Origin: Axinella damicornis
Taxonomy: Eukaryota; Porifera; Demospongiae; Axinellida; Axinellidae
DNA: 64,000 bases
Assembly (NCBI GenBank): GCA_963931865.1
Contig: OZ007513.1
Coordinates: 11,805,467-11,869,466 of the forward strand
Reading direction: 5' to 3'
This document shows positions 1-64,000 of the stretch, one piece after another (the first letter of the stretch is position 1; each line of letters begins with the position of its first letter). Under the pieces are notes generated by a model. That model was not told the DNA's origin. It searched no databases and worked only from the letters and a program-made list of their open reading frames with translations. A program made the translations under genes and the position numbers.

Positions 1-94
1 AGTAGTTTACTTCGTACCAGAAGTTGAGTGTTTTGATACCAACTACTCAGACGCAGGCATGCAAATAGATGCTGTTAAGCATAAACGGTGGAAT

Positions 95-122
95 GGGGGG
101 GGGGGGGGGGGGGGGGGGGGGG
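95..122 (+). repeat. Poly-G run (28) in gene 1 intron
   Basis: Uninterrupted G run in the intron before S0. Similar runs sit in the introns of S1, S5, S15 and S18. Run lengths from assemblies are unreliable. Confidence 0.9.
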
Positions 123-218
123 AGAAGAGCAACTGCCCACTTAAGGGCTGTCTTTGGGAATGAGGCTGGGTGCAACTGCTAGCACAATCTCGTCAACTGA
201 TGTTACTTTCAATTGCAG

Positions 219-39578
<39,360 letters not shown>

Positions 39579-40252
39579 AGCATTCAGTGTCACTAGTAGC
39601 TATACACTCTACTTTTTCCTTTGTAACTTATTTACTTATACATATTATATTTTAAGGTAAGCTGTACAGCAGCTTATATGCATTTGTCACTTTATTCTGT
39701 AAGTTCTAAAGGTCTAACTATCTGTAGTAATAGTCAAATTAAGTATGCACTGTCTTAATTTCAATCAAGTATGCATGTACTTGTACAGTCTGTTTATCTT
39801 CCTATATTATGTGAGAAAAATATGCTGTATATTAGCAACTTTATTACTACTGTATAATTATGTAGTTTATGTGCATGATAGGATTAACCTTCATGCAGGG
39901 CTAGTCTTACAAGTTATACGTACATTACTCCTGTAACTCCTGACGAGAAGGGGAAAGGTTTGGAATTTTACAAGGGCCACCCCCTCCCATAGTGGGATGC
40001 CTGGTCGGCGTCCCTGGGCCAGACCTGGCCTTGAGCAAATATAACTGACCAGAAAAGAGCCCACTGACGGCACAAACCCATTGGCGGGGACGAGCCTACT
40101 GACCGGGCGAGCCAGTGACCCCCTTGTCAACTCCGTATGAGGTTTATACATACTCATGCCCAGTTCAGTTCTGTCCTCTCCACTTGGGTACCATGTAAAA
40201 TTACACTACCCTCTATTTTCGTAGAGAGCTTGAGCTAGTGTGGAGGACATTC

Positions 40253-40253
<1 letters not shown>
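39579..40253 (+). other. 3' flank of gene 1
   Basis: Probably begins with the 3' untranslated region of gene 1. I see no clear AATAAA close to the stop. From about 39780 the sequence is a dispersed repeat that recurs at 46430-46930. Confidence 0.4.
39780..40240 (+). repeat. Dispersed repeat, copy 1
   Basis: Shares ctgtttatcttcctatattatgtgag through the gcagggctagtcttacaag and ctgacgagaaggggaaaggtttgg blocks with 46430-46780. The right part (about 40130-40235) is found in the opposite orientation at 46797-46930. Confidence 0.7.

Positions 40254-40298
<45 letters not shown>
40254..40298 (+). repeat. Poly-C run (45)
   Basis: Homopolymer run directly left of the inverted fibronectin exon fragment. 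Confidence 0.9.
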
Positions 40299-40301
<3 letters not shown>

Positions 40302-40368
40302 TTCCATGTCAGTGGCCTAACTAATGGTCCAATTATATATCGTGGGGCCCCTGTAGTGAAAGGCTAAT

Positions 40369-40841
40369 GATGTCATGGAGCGGTACTTCACGGAGTAAGA
40401 GGTGACCTGTCCTCGGGTGACTGCAAGGCTTAGAGGCGTCCATGTTACATCTGCTGTAGAGACACTGGTTCGGACAGCACTGCTGATGGTAGGACCAGCA
40501 GAGGGCACTGCAAAATCGCAAGGGAGGTACATGTACAGTTGTCAATGCTAGATAGGAATGGTGCAACAGTGCCCCAGTTACTTAAAGTCTATTAGACAAA
40601 TGTTCTGTGTGTATGCTAAGTCAGAGAGTGTCACTATCCTTTCACCCCCATTGCATCACATAATCTGATTTTCAAGACTGCTCAGCCTCAGATGCTAGCA
40701 CCTGGACTGCTATGCCCAGGACAACTTCCACCACTTCCCTCGTTATCACTGGACTAAATCCCAGCCTTGGATACTGTGTGGCTGTTGCTGCCACTACTAG
40801 TACCGGAACCGGACCCTACGGCACTCCAGGAACAATTCCAC
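40369..40841. pseudogene. Duplicated fibronectin III exon with its first half inverted
   Basis: 40369-40507 on the minus strand encodes the first half of the gene 1 fibronectin exon (AGPTISSAVRTS, VTWTPLSLAVTRG, YSVKYRSMT) with its acceptor (gattttgcag); the inverted intron piece extends to about 40676. 40677-40841 on the plus strand encodes the second half (DCSASDASTWTAM to GTGPYGTPGTIP) with the donor cgtatg. The domain is therefore cut and flipped in the middle and cannot be spliced into one product. Confidence 0.85.
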
Positions 40842-40929
40842 GTATGTTATCCACCTGTGTGTTTGTAAGAGGGTCAAGTCTAGTACTACTCTCACACCCA
40901 CTTCATCCAGCTGACAAAAATGGGGTTGT

Positions 40930-41625
40930 CACAATCCACACATCCTTATAAACCTCCATCTTTGTTATATCCAGTGGTGCAAGTCTCATGTCCAGGGTTC
41001 AAGAGATATGGTAGTACGAATTCACCCATGTAAACCAAATTCACGCATATTGGTTAAGTCGAGGGGCTCATTGCTCCAAATCTGATGGGGTTGTTACAAT
41101 ACTTCCACGTGTATTTACAAACCTCAGTCTTTGTTGTATCCAATGGTGCAAGTCTCATGTCCATAGGTCGTAGGATTCAGGAGATATGACAACACAAAGT
41201 CACCCACATAAACCAAATTCACACATATTGATTGAGTTCGGGGGCTCATAGCTCCAAATCTAATGGGGTTGTCACAATACTTCCACATGAATTTACAAAC
41301 CTCGGTCTTTGGTGTATCCAATGGTACAAGTCTCATGCCCATAGCATGTAGCGTTCTTGAGATACGGCCACACAAAGTCACCCACATAAACCATATTCAC
41401 ACAAATTGGTTGAGTTCAGGGGCTCATTGCTCCAAATCTGATGGGGTTGTCACAATATTTCCACATGTATTTACAAACCTCAGTCTTTGTTGTATCCAAT
41501 GGTGCAAGTCTCGTGTCCATAGTATGTAGCGTTCTCGAGATATGGCAGCATAAACTCACCCACGCAAACAAATTCATGAAACATGGTTGACTTCAGGGGC
41601 TCATAGCTCCAAATCTGATGCCCAT
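40930..41625 (+). repeat. Tandem repeat, period about 178 bp, nearly four copies
   Basis: ggggctcattgctccaaatctgatgg or a close variant recurs at about 41062, 41240, 41418 and 41596, with matching sequence between. No coding frame runs through all copies. Confidence 0.85.
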
Positions 41626-42850
41626 GATGTGGCTATTTTCTGAAAGTACAGAGATGGGGCTTTCATCAGGCGCAGGTCCGATCATCATAGCACCCTGCGT
41701 TCTTGCACTACAGGCGCTTGAATCTGACCATCTTGAGACGCTTCAAGCTAGACCCGACTTTACAGCGTTCTCACACAAAGACGGGAGCAGTCTCAACTGT
41801 CTTGATAGCTAAATAGACTCTTGACCACCTGAGATACACATATCTCAAAGGATACGTCGCTCGCATGAACACATCTTGGAACAGTCGGTGCCAAAATCTG
41901 CTTCTCGAAGCCGTCTGACATGGCTGTTTCGTTACACGGAAATCGCATAACTCCGAATTCATAACGAATAAGCTTACTACCGGAAGAGGTAACGGACGAA
42001 TACGAACCTCCGTAAGCTTGCACTCCCTCCTCTGTTACGTACGATATAAATTTACAGCAAAGTCGTCTAAGAGGGGCTCGCTCACGCTCGCCCCAATAAC
42101 ATACATCGTCACGCCTCATATCAACGGTGGCAAAGACGTGTACGAGACCGATCTTGCATTCTTCGCTAGCTGCAAAGATGGGACAAGCGCCAACTGAGAG
42201 GCTACACCGAGCGTATAAAGCATACCCAGGCTACAAGGCATGACTCCAAAGGGCTACCGAGTGACAAACGTGAAAATGTCCAGCTATGACGCAATCTTCC
42301 CGTGGAGCGCTAGCGAAAAGACGGCACTATTTGGAGTTTCACCCCTTGTATCACAGCTATCCCACAGCGGTTTTGCTTCGAACCTGGATGTGTTTTACAG
42401 GTAGGACCTACCTCTTCTCTGAAACTTGTTTCAGTTTTCTAGCTTCGCTGTAGCTGTGCAAGGGGGGTGGGACAAGGTCTGTGCGCACGTGGTACAATTA
42501 ACATTCCATAGGTATAGTGCACAATAATATACAAGAAGTATGCGGAACTAGCAGACTAGTAACAGCTCTAGCGCTGACTTATCGCTGGGGTTCGATCGCT
42601 TTATTAACTTCCTACCTGATGCTAAACACTTGAGTGCGGTCGACAAGTCTGCATTCGCTGATATTCTCGGTGAGTCTGCATGGTCACTTACATAACTGCT
42701 CAGTACAGGCACGTAGCAGTGTGTAGTAGCTTATACCCAGTTCGGTCACAGTCTTTGCACGGAGATTACTCTTCAGGATGCATTGAAAGCGCAATGCAGC
42801 CTTCTTCCACGGAGAAAAGCAGCAGAACGACTTTGCATTACGTCATACTA
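41626..42850 (+). other. Intergenic stretch with no recognised gene
   Basis: Short open frames only; none resembles a family I know. Confidence 0.5.
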
Positions 42851-42859
42851 AATGACAGT

Positions 42860-43145
42860 GCACGTGATCTTGTCCTACCCCCCCTGGTAGCTGTGGATGG
42901 GAATATCGAATGTAAACATCTAGAATCCGTGACGTCAGCAGTGCCGCGTATCACGTGAGAAGATTCCCCAGACCTTCCCCGCCGAGCCATCCCGGGGTAC
43001 CCTTTCTAAGGTCTCTCCTGATTGGTCAATACAGCCAAAATGTGACATGCACGTGACTATAACAGGCAATCCCTGTGCACCTTTCTAAGGTCTCTCCTGA
43101 TTGGACAAAACGGCCATGTGACATACACGTGACTCAGCATCAAAC
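42860..43145. promoter_or_regulatory. Candidate promoter: E-boxes, inverted CCAAT boxes and a CRE
   Basis: CACGTG at 42861, 42952, 43050 and 43136; ATTGG (CCAAT on the minus strand) at 43021 and 43100; TGACGTCA at 42930. The last two E-box/CCAAT pairs lie in a tandem duplication of about 80 bp beginning with ctttctaaggtctctcctgattgg. USF/MITF-type, NF-Y and CREB-type factors bind such sites. No gene is attached to it in the window. Confidence 0.4.
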
Positions 43146-43184
43146 GAGCCCTGCCCACTATTTCCAACCTGCGCTAACACAGGC

Positions 43185-43830
43185 AAACACAAGAAACGCG
43201 AGAAACGCGAGAAACGCGAGAAACGCGAGAAACACGAGAAACGCGAGAAACGCAAGAAACGCGAGAAACACAAGAAACACGAGAAACACGAGAAACGCGA
43301 GAAACACGAGAAACGCGAGAAACGCAAGAAACGCGAGAAACACAAGAAACACGAGAAACACAAGAAACACGAGAAACACGAGAAACGCGAGAAACGCAAG
43401 AAACGCGAGAAACACGAGAAACGCGAGAAACACAAGAAACGCGAGAAACACAAGAAACACGAGAAGCACAAGAAACGCGAGAAACACGAGAAACGCGAGA
43501 AACACAAGAAACGCAAGAAACGCGAGAAACACGAGAAACGCGAGAAACACAAGAAACACGAGAAACACAAGAAACGCGAGAAACGCGAGAAACACAAGAA
43601 ACGCGAGAAACACGAGAAACGCGAGAAACACAAGAAACGCGAGAAACACAAGAAACACGAGAAACACAAGAAACGCGAGAAACACGAGAAACGCGAGAAA
43701 CACAAGAAACGCGAGAAACACGAGAAACACAAGAAACACGAGAAACGCGAGAAACACGAGAAACGCAAGAAACGCGAGAAACACGAGAAACGCAAGAAAC
43801 GCAAGAAACACGAGAAACACAAGAAACGCG
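43185..43830 (+). repeat. 9-bp minisatellite, about 72 units
   Basis: Unit AAACRCRAG, where the two R positions vary among units and the rest hardly changes. Nine is a multiple of three, so long open frames appear in several frames on both strands; these are not evidence of a gene. Confidence 0.95.
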
Positions 43831-43834
43831 ACCA

Positions 43835-44450
43835 GAATTCATGTCGAAACTTTCAAGTATTTGGGAATGCTTCTCTCCTCTAAGCTCTCTTGGTCACTAC
43901 ACATAGACTCCATCTGCACCAAGGCGAGAAAAACTTATCGGTTTACTCTATAGGAGGTTTTATGTCAACGTTAACCAGCAGGGTCTGTACAGTTTGTACA
44001 CTATACTCGAATTACTCGTGCGCCCTCACCTTGAATATGCTGCTCCGGTAACCGGTCTGGGATCCGCATCTTGTGAAAGACATTACTAAACTTGAGAAGG
44101 TCCAAAAGTTTGCAATGAAAATGTGTCCAAAACAGTGGGGCATGGGTTACCAGGACCTACTTGAACTATCTCAAGTCCCTGCACTACAGAACCGTAGACT
44201 ATATTTAAAGCTCTGCACTATTTATTTAGCTATGGTTATTTTTACTTTCCTCCCAATGTATTTGTCCCCCAAGTAAGTAGGCATAAATCCTCATTACCAC
44301 TATTATATTTATCAACCCCTTGCACACACTAATGCCTTCCAATCATCCTTTGTACCCAGCTCTGCATCTATATGGAACCACTTACCGCATGAAGCGCTTA
44401 CTGCACACTACATTACCTCTTTTAAATCATTTGTATCACCTTTGTTCTTG
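43835..44450 (+). pseudogene. Non-LTR retrotransposon remnant (reverse transcriptase C-terminus)
   Basis: Fragments in shifting frames: FKYLGMLLSSKLSW, HIDSICTKARKTY, VRPHLEYAAPV, WDPHLVKDITKLEKVQKFA and SSASIWNHLPHEA. The order and motifs fit the C-terminal part of reverse transcriptases of the jockey/CR1/L2 clades. Several frameshifts and stops are present; it is not functional. It directly abuts the 9-bp minisatellite. Confidence 0.75.
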
Positions 44451-44619
44451 TAATAGTAACAGGGTGCACACTCGCATTAGCACTTTTCGCTATTTGTGTA
44501 ACCCTTGCATTATTGCAAATTATTATAGGAAAAAAGTTAAAGTACTAAATCGGTCAACCATTTTTCCCTATTATCTATGATTTTTTGCTCGTGGAGGGGA
44601 AAAATTGGAACGAGACTAA

Positions 44620-44637
44620 CCCCCCCCCCCCCCCCCC
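44620..44637 (+). repeat. Poly-C run (18)
   Basis: Homopolymer about 110 bp left of the telomere-like array. Confidence 0.9.
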
Positions 44638-44748
44638 ACTGGTTTCGTGAAACTTTTTTAGTAGGTCTGAAATTCAGGAGTATACTATAAAACATCACAA
44701 TGATGTTATTTTGGGAAAACAGTTTGCCATTAGTCGTACCATGACCTC

Positions 44749-44994
44749 ACCCTAACCCTAACCTGACCCTAACCCTAACCTGACCCTAACCCTGACCTGA
44801 CCCTAACCTGACCCTAACCCTGACCTAACCTGACCCTAACCCTGACCTGACCCTAACCTGACCCTAACCCTAACCTGACCCTAACCCTGACCTGACCCTA
44901 ACCTGACCCTAACCCTGACCTAACCTGACCCTAACCCTGACCTGACCCTAACCTGACCCTAACCCTGACCTGACCCTAACCCTGACCCTAACCT
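44749..44994 (+). repeat. Interstitial telomere-like array
   Basis: About 245 bp of CCCTAA units interspersed with CCTGA and CCCTGA variants in a higher-order pattern. TTAGGG is the usual animal telomere repeat, so this is a degenerate internal array. A much shorter one lies near 61125-61149. Confidence 0.85.
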
Positions 44995-45152
44995 TAAACA
45001 TAAATCTGACTTCCCTAAATCTAAACCACCAGCAGCCCCACCCTCCTCCCTTGCTGCTATATTCTGATTCTGAATTGGGCATACTTATGACTAGTTTTCT
45101 GTGTTTCTCACACAATGTCATTGTTTCCATCTCCTCTCTCAGTCTCTGCTGT

Positions 45153-45960
45153 CATGTTTGCAGGGTTTCTTGGTGTTTCTCAGACCTACCCACCCTCTAC
45201 ACTGTGCAAGGGTTTCTTGTGTTTGGATTTCTCAGCCCCACCCACTCTTTATACTGTGCAAGTGTTTCTTGGGTTTCTTGTGTTTCTCAGCCCCACCCAC
45301 CTTTATACTGTCTGTGTTTCTGGGGTTTATTGTGTTTCTCAGCCCTCTGTGTATCGGGTTTGTTGTGTTTCTTGCATTTCTCAGCCCTTTATACAGTCTG
45401 TGTTTCTGGGGTTTCTTGTGTTTCTTGTGTTTCTCAGCCCTTTATACAGTCTGTGTATCGGGGTTTCTTGTGTTTCTTGTGTTTCTCAGCCCCACCCACC
45501 GTTTATACGGTCTGTGTTTCTGGGGTTTCTTGTGTTTCTTGTGTTTCTCAGCCCTTTATACAGTCTGTGTTTCTGGGGTTTCTTGTGTTTCTTGTGTTTC
45601 TCAGCCCTTTATACAGTCTGTGTTTCTGGGGTTTCTTGTGTTTCTTGTGTTTCTCAGCCCTTTATACAGTCTGTGTATCGGGGTTTCTTGTGTTTCTTGT
45701 GTTTCTCAGCCCCACCCACCGTTTATATGATCTGTGTTTCTGGGGTTTCTTGTGTTTCTTGTGTTTCTCAGCCCCACCCACCGTTTACACGTCTGGGTTT
45801 CTGGGGTTTCTGGGGTTTCTTGTGTTTCCCACCGTTTATACGGTCTGGGTTTCTTGTGTTTCTTGTGTTTCTCAGCCCCACCCACCGTTTATACGGTCTG
45901 TGTTTCTGGGGTTTCTTGTGTTTCTTGCGTTTCTCAGCCCCACCCACCATGTTATGCTAC
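45153..45960 (+). repeat. Minisatellite of 53-62 bp units
   Basis: Repeats of gtttctggggtttcttgtg with ttcttgtgtttctcagccc and either a tttatacagtctgt or a cacccaccgtttatacgg spacer. The core ttgtgtttc is the reverse complement of the 9-bp unit at 43185-43830. Confidence 0.9.
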
Positions 45961-46350
45961 TCATGAGAATTACGTCATTGATTCTGACCAATCAAATGAA
46001 CTCTTAGAAACCCTACTCCGGGACTGTAGTCCCCGCCCCCTCCGTTTTTGCAGACTGGAAGCGATCAAAAGCTGGAGGCGTGGAAGGCCTCGGAACGAGG
46101 CTATTGAACACTGCGTTATTGCTTTATTTTCTAATTATACGTATATACAGAAACACAAACAATTGATGTAAAATTAAAATTGTGTAGCGTAAACCTAGAC
46201 TAACTAATACTATGTCTGCCTTCAGGCTTTCAGCCCGCGAACGGTCAAGCCACTGCTTAGTCGGTACTTGCAGTCAGCATAGCTGTAGTATCAGAGCAGC
46301 GGTAAGTCAGTAAGTGAATGCAAGGAAGTCAAGTTCTCTGGGGGGGCAGT

Positions 46351-46380
46351 AGCCTCGTACCCAGGCTGGGTACGAGGCTA
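46351..46380. repeat. Short perfect hairpin of the cctcgt fold-back family
   Basis: Arms agcctcgtaccca and tgggtacgaggct with a few bases between. Probably a minimal or collapsed copy of the elements at 50208-50282 and 63306-63409. Confidence 0.6.
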
Positions 46381-46429
46381 GGAGGGCAGTTGCCCCCCCT
46401 GCCCCTATGCTAGGTACGGCCCTGTACAG

Positions 46430-46930
46430 TCTGTTTCTCTTCCTATATTATGTGAGATAAATATGCTGTACATTACTACTGTATAAGTATAGTTTATGTG
46501 CACGATAGGATTAACCTTCATGCAGGGCTAGTCTTACAAGCTATACATTACCCCTCTAACTCCTGACGAGAAGGGGAAAGGTTTGGAATTTTAGAAGGGC
46601 CACTCCCCTCCTATAGTGGGATGCCTGCATGGTCGGCGTCCCTGGCCAGACCTGGCCTTGAGCAAATAACTGACCAGAAAAGCACACTGACGGGGTAAAC
46701 CCATTGACTGGGACAAGCCTACTGACCGGGTGAGCTCACTGCATGACCAGGCGGTAATCAATAGCCTTACTACAGGACCTGACATCCTTCACACTGGCTC
46801 TCTACGAAAATAGAGGGTAGTGTAATCTAACTGTAATTTCACATGGTCCCCAATTAAGTGGAGAGGACAGAACTGAACTGGGTGTGAGTACGTATGCAAT
46901 GAGTGGTACCTATCGTAAACCTCATACAGA
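46430..46930 (+). repeat. Dispersed repeat, copy 2, with inverted right part
   Basis: Matches 39780-40120 in direct orientation up to about 46780, then 46797-46930 (tctacgaaaatagagggtagtg to acctcatacagagc) matches 40130-40235 in inverted orientation. Confidence 0.7.
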
Positions 46931-48440
46931 GCTGACAATGGGTCAGTGTCGAGAATTTAGCATTTTCACCCGCCACCTGGCCAATAGAATTGCATACCAC
47001 TGGCACATGCTGAATTGTTTTGTGAGCCTAGTTGAATCGTGACTTCGTTGCATGATAACATGTATGGTTGGAAGTTAAATGGAGTTTTTCACATGTGTGT
47101 ACCTTGTAGTCTCGTAACCAGACGGGAGTCTGGTATTGAGACTCAGGGCCGTCAGCAGCAGTTGCAGAGTGGTCAGGCCAGGGGTGGTGTAGCTACGGCG
47201 CAGGCAGATCGATGTTTGTGACTAATCACTCTGCAGCATGCAGTCTCAGCACTATGAATAATGGCATCAGTTCTCAGTACCATGATCGAATTGTGGGTTT
47301 GTTTAAGAATGGGATGTGACTGAGGATGAGTAAGTAGCTAATGCCATTCCCCCTGGTTACATAAGAGATGAACTTTTGCTGGTCATATCAGTGAGGAATG
47401 TTTGCTTTCTAGTACAAGTTGTTGATCAACATAATTTTAGCTAGCTATGAAATCGACAAATTCTTTGGTACTTGCTTGAGCACTGAAGCACATAACACAA
47501 TAGGCCCAGCCATGCCAGTTATACCTTTAGCAAATATCAAATATGGCCAATTAACCTGCTCATTGGCCACATTTCATTTTTATGTACAACTATGCAATCA
47601 TGATGGAATGCTTGGCTATTCACTATCAGCATAATCATGAGGGTTTCAATTGGCCTATATCTGCCCAATACAATCAGGTCAAAGTTCAAATAAGCAATAA
47701 TTATTGCATGTGCAGTGCATGTATGAATATACCCAGTACACGGTCATGTGATGCCTATTTTCAATTTCACTCGGTTCATAAGATGTCATGATTGACAATG
47801 GGATGTTTATTAAGCATAAAGTCATCATCCTGCCCATTCTTGCATGAAAGGAAGTGCACACTTACTCAGCAGCTAATTATAAAGCAGTAAATTTGCCTGT
47901 TATATTGTACTCCAATCTGTTCACTAATTGTGCAACCAAGGCCATCGTACCCATCTGCTGCAATCTATGCCATATAAGGGGCATGTGCGTCGTAGTCTCC
48001 GGCACATGCATGGTTCCATCTCATGCAGGGGGCACCTGATCATTTCGCATCTCAAGGGTAGACTTCTCAGACTGTCAGCTAGGGGCGCAATCATAGTATT
48101 CTACCTCAGCAAGTCATATATATAAGTGCTTCAAAAAAACCAGAAGGTTAAGGGGAAAGTGCACAATGCCACACGTACTTCCTTCCATGTGTTTCTAACT
48201 ACCCCGGAGAAAAATGGTATTACTACAGCCTGCAGCATGTTATCAGTTCACACCCATAAGTAAATAGAAGGTGTGTGAAGGTAGAGCGATTTAGATCCAG
48301 CTGTTGAGCGCTCCAGCAGCTAGCCTCCCAAGAAAGTACTTGGACAACACAGCTCAGGGTGGCATCAGCATTGTGACCCAAGATGGTGAAAGAATTTGGC
48401 GCGCGTGGGGGTGGGGCTGCTATGTACACGACAGCCATAT
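46931..48440 (+). other. Intergenic stretch upstream of gene 2
   Basis: No gene or recognisable element seen; AT-rich with short open frames only. Confidence 0.5.
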
Positions 48441-48533
48441 GCGGAAGTATACGGAATCTTCCAGAAGCGCAGTTGTAGTAGCTTTTCAGAACCAACATGC
48501 ACGCAGCGTCTTTTTAGAGTACGAGACAGAACC

Positions 48534-64000
<15,467 letters not shown>

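Noticed and set aside
43075..43953. 292-codon open frame of Asn-Ala-Arg/Asn-Thr-Arg repeats, and long frames on the other strand
   Set aside because: The 9-bp unit leaves several frames open on both strands; the frames are a consequence of the repeat, and the end runs into a dead retrotransposon.
44749..44994. A real chromosome end
   Set aside because: The array is short, degenerate and flanked by genes on both sides.
45051..46171. Long hydrophobic open frames (up to 318 codons)
   Set aside because: They lie on a minisatellite and exist in three overlapping frames, so there is no sign of selection for one protein.

Overview
The window looks like nuclear DNA of an early-branching animal, most likely a sponge. 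That is an inference from three things: large multi-domain scavenger receptor cysteine-rich (SRCR) genes in which each SRCR domain is split over two exons, short GT-AG introns, and many small transposable elements. No species can be named from the sequence alone.

Gene 1 (219-39578, + strand, 5' part outside the window) is a giant type I membrane receptor. I can join 59 exons in one open frame: half an SRCR domain cut by the window edge, 26 complete SRCR domains (named S1-S26 here), a 576-codon Ser/Thr/Pro-rich mucin-like exon, a short linker, one fibronectin type III domain, a cysteine-containing juxtamembrane module, one transmembrane helix and a cytoplasmic tail with three 14-residue repeats around a Tyr-Asp-Val-Ala-Pro motif. 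The visible part is about 3,838 residues. Every SRCR intron is phase 1, so whole domains can be gained or lost without breaking the frame. The SRCR part is a nested duplication: ten domain types in a fixed order occur twice (S3-S12 and S13-S22), each ten is built of two related fives, and a further partial copy follows (S23-S24). The paralogous introns act as natural before-and-after pairs for transposon insertions.

The stretch from 39579 to 48533 has no convincing intact gene. It holds a duplicated and half-inverted fibronectin exon, a 178-bp tandem repeat, a promoter-like cluster (E-boxes, inverted CCAAT boxes, one CRE), a 9-bp minisatellite of about 72 units, a non-LTR retrotransposon remnant, a telomere-like array and a second minisatellite carrying the same 9-bp motif on the other strand.

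Gene 2 (48534 to beyond 64000, + strand) starts with a signal-peptide exon, then a 6.2-kb intron and seven SRCR domains (T1-T7, the last cut by the window edge). Its first exon has a tandem duplicate at 50026 that has lost its splice donor. The large introns carry a decayed tyrosine recombinase, a truncated TTAA element, fold-back elements and an array of short palindromes. The two genes are head to tail and probably belong to one SRCR receptor cluster. Roles in recognising microbes, symbionts or self are inferred from the family, not shown here.
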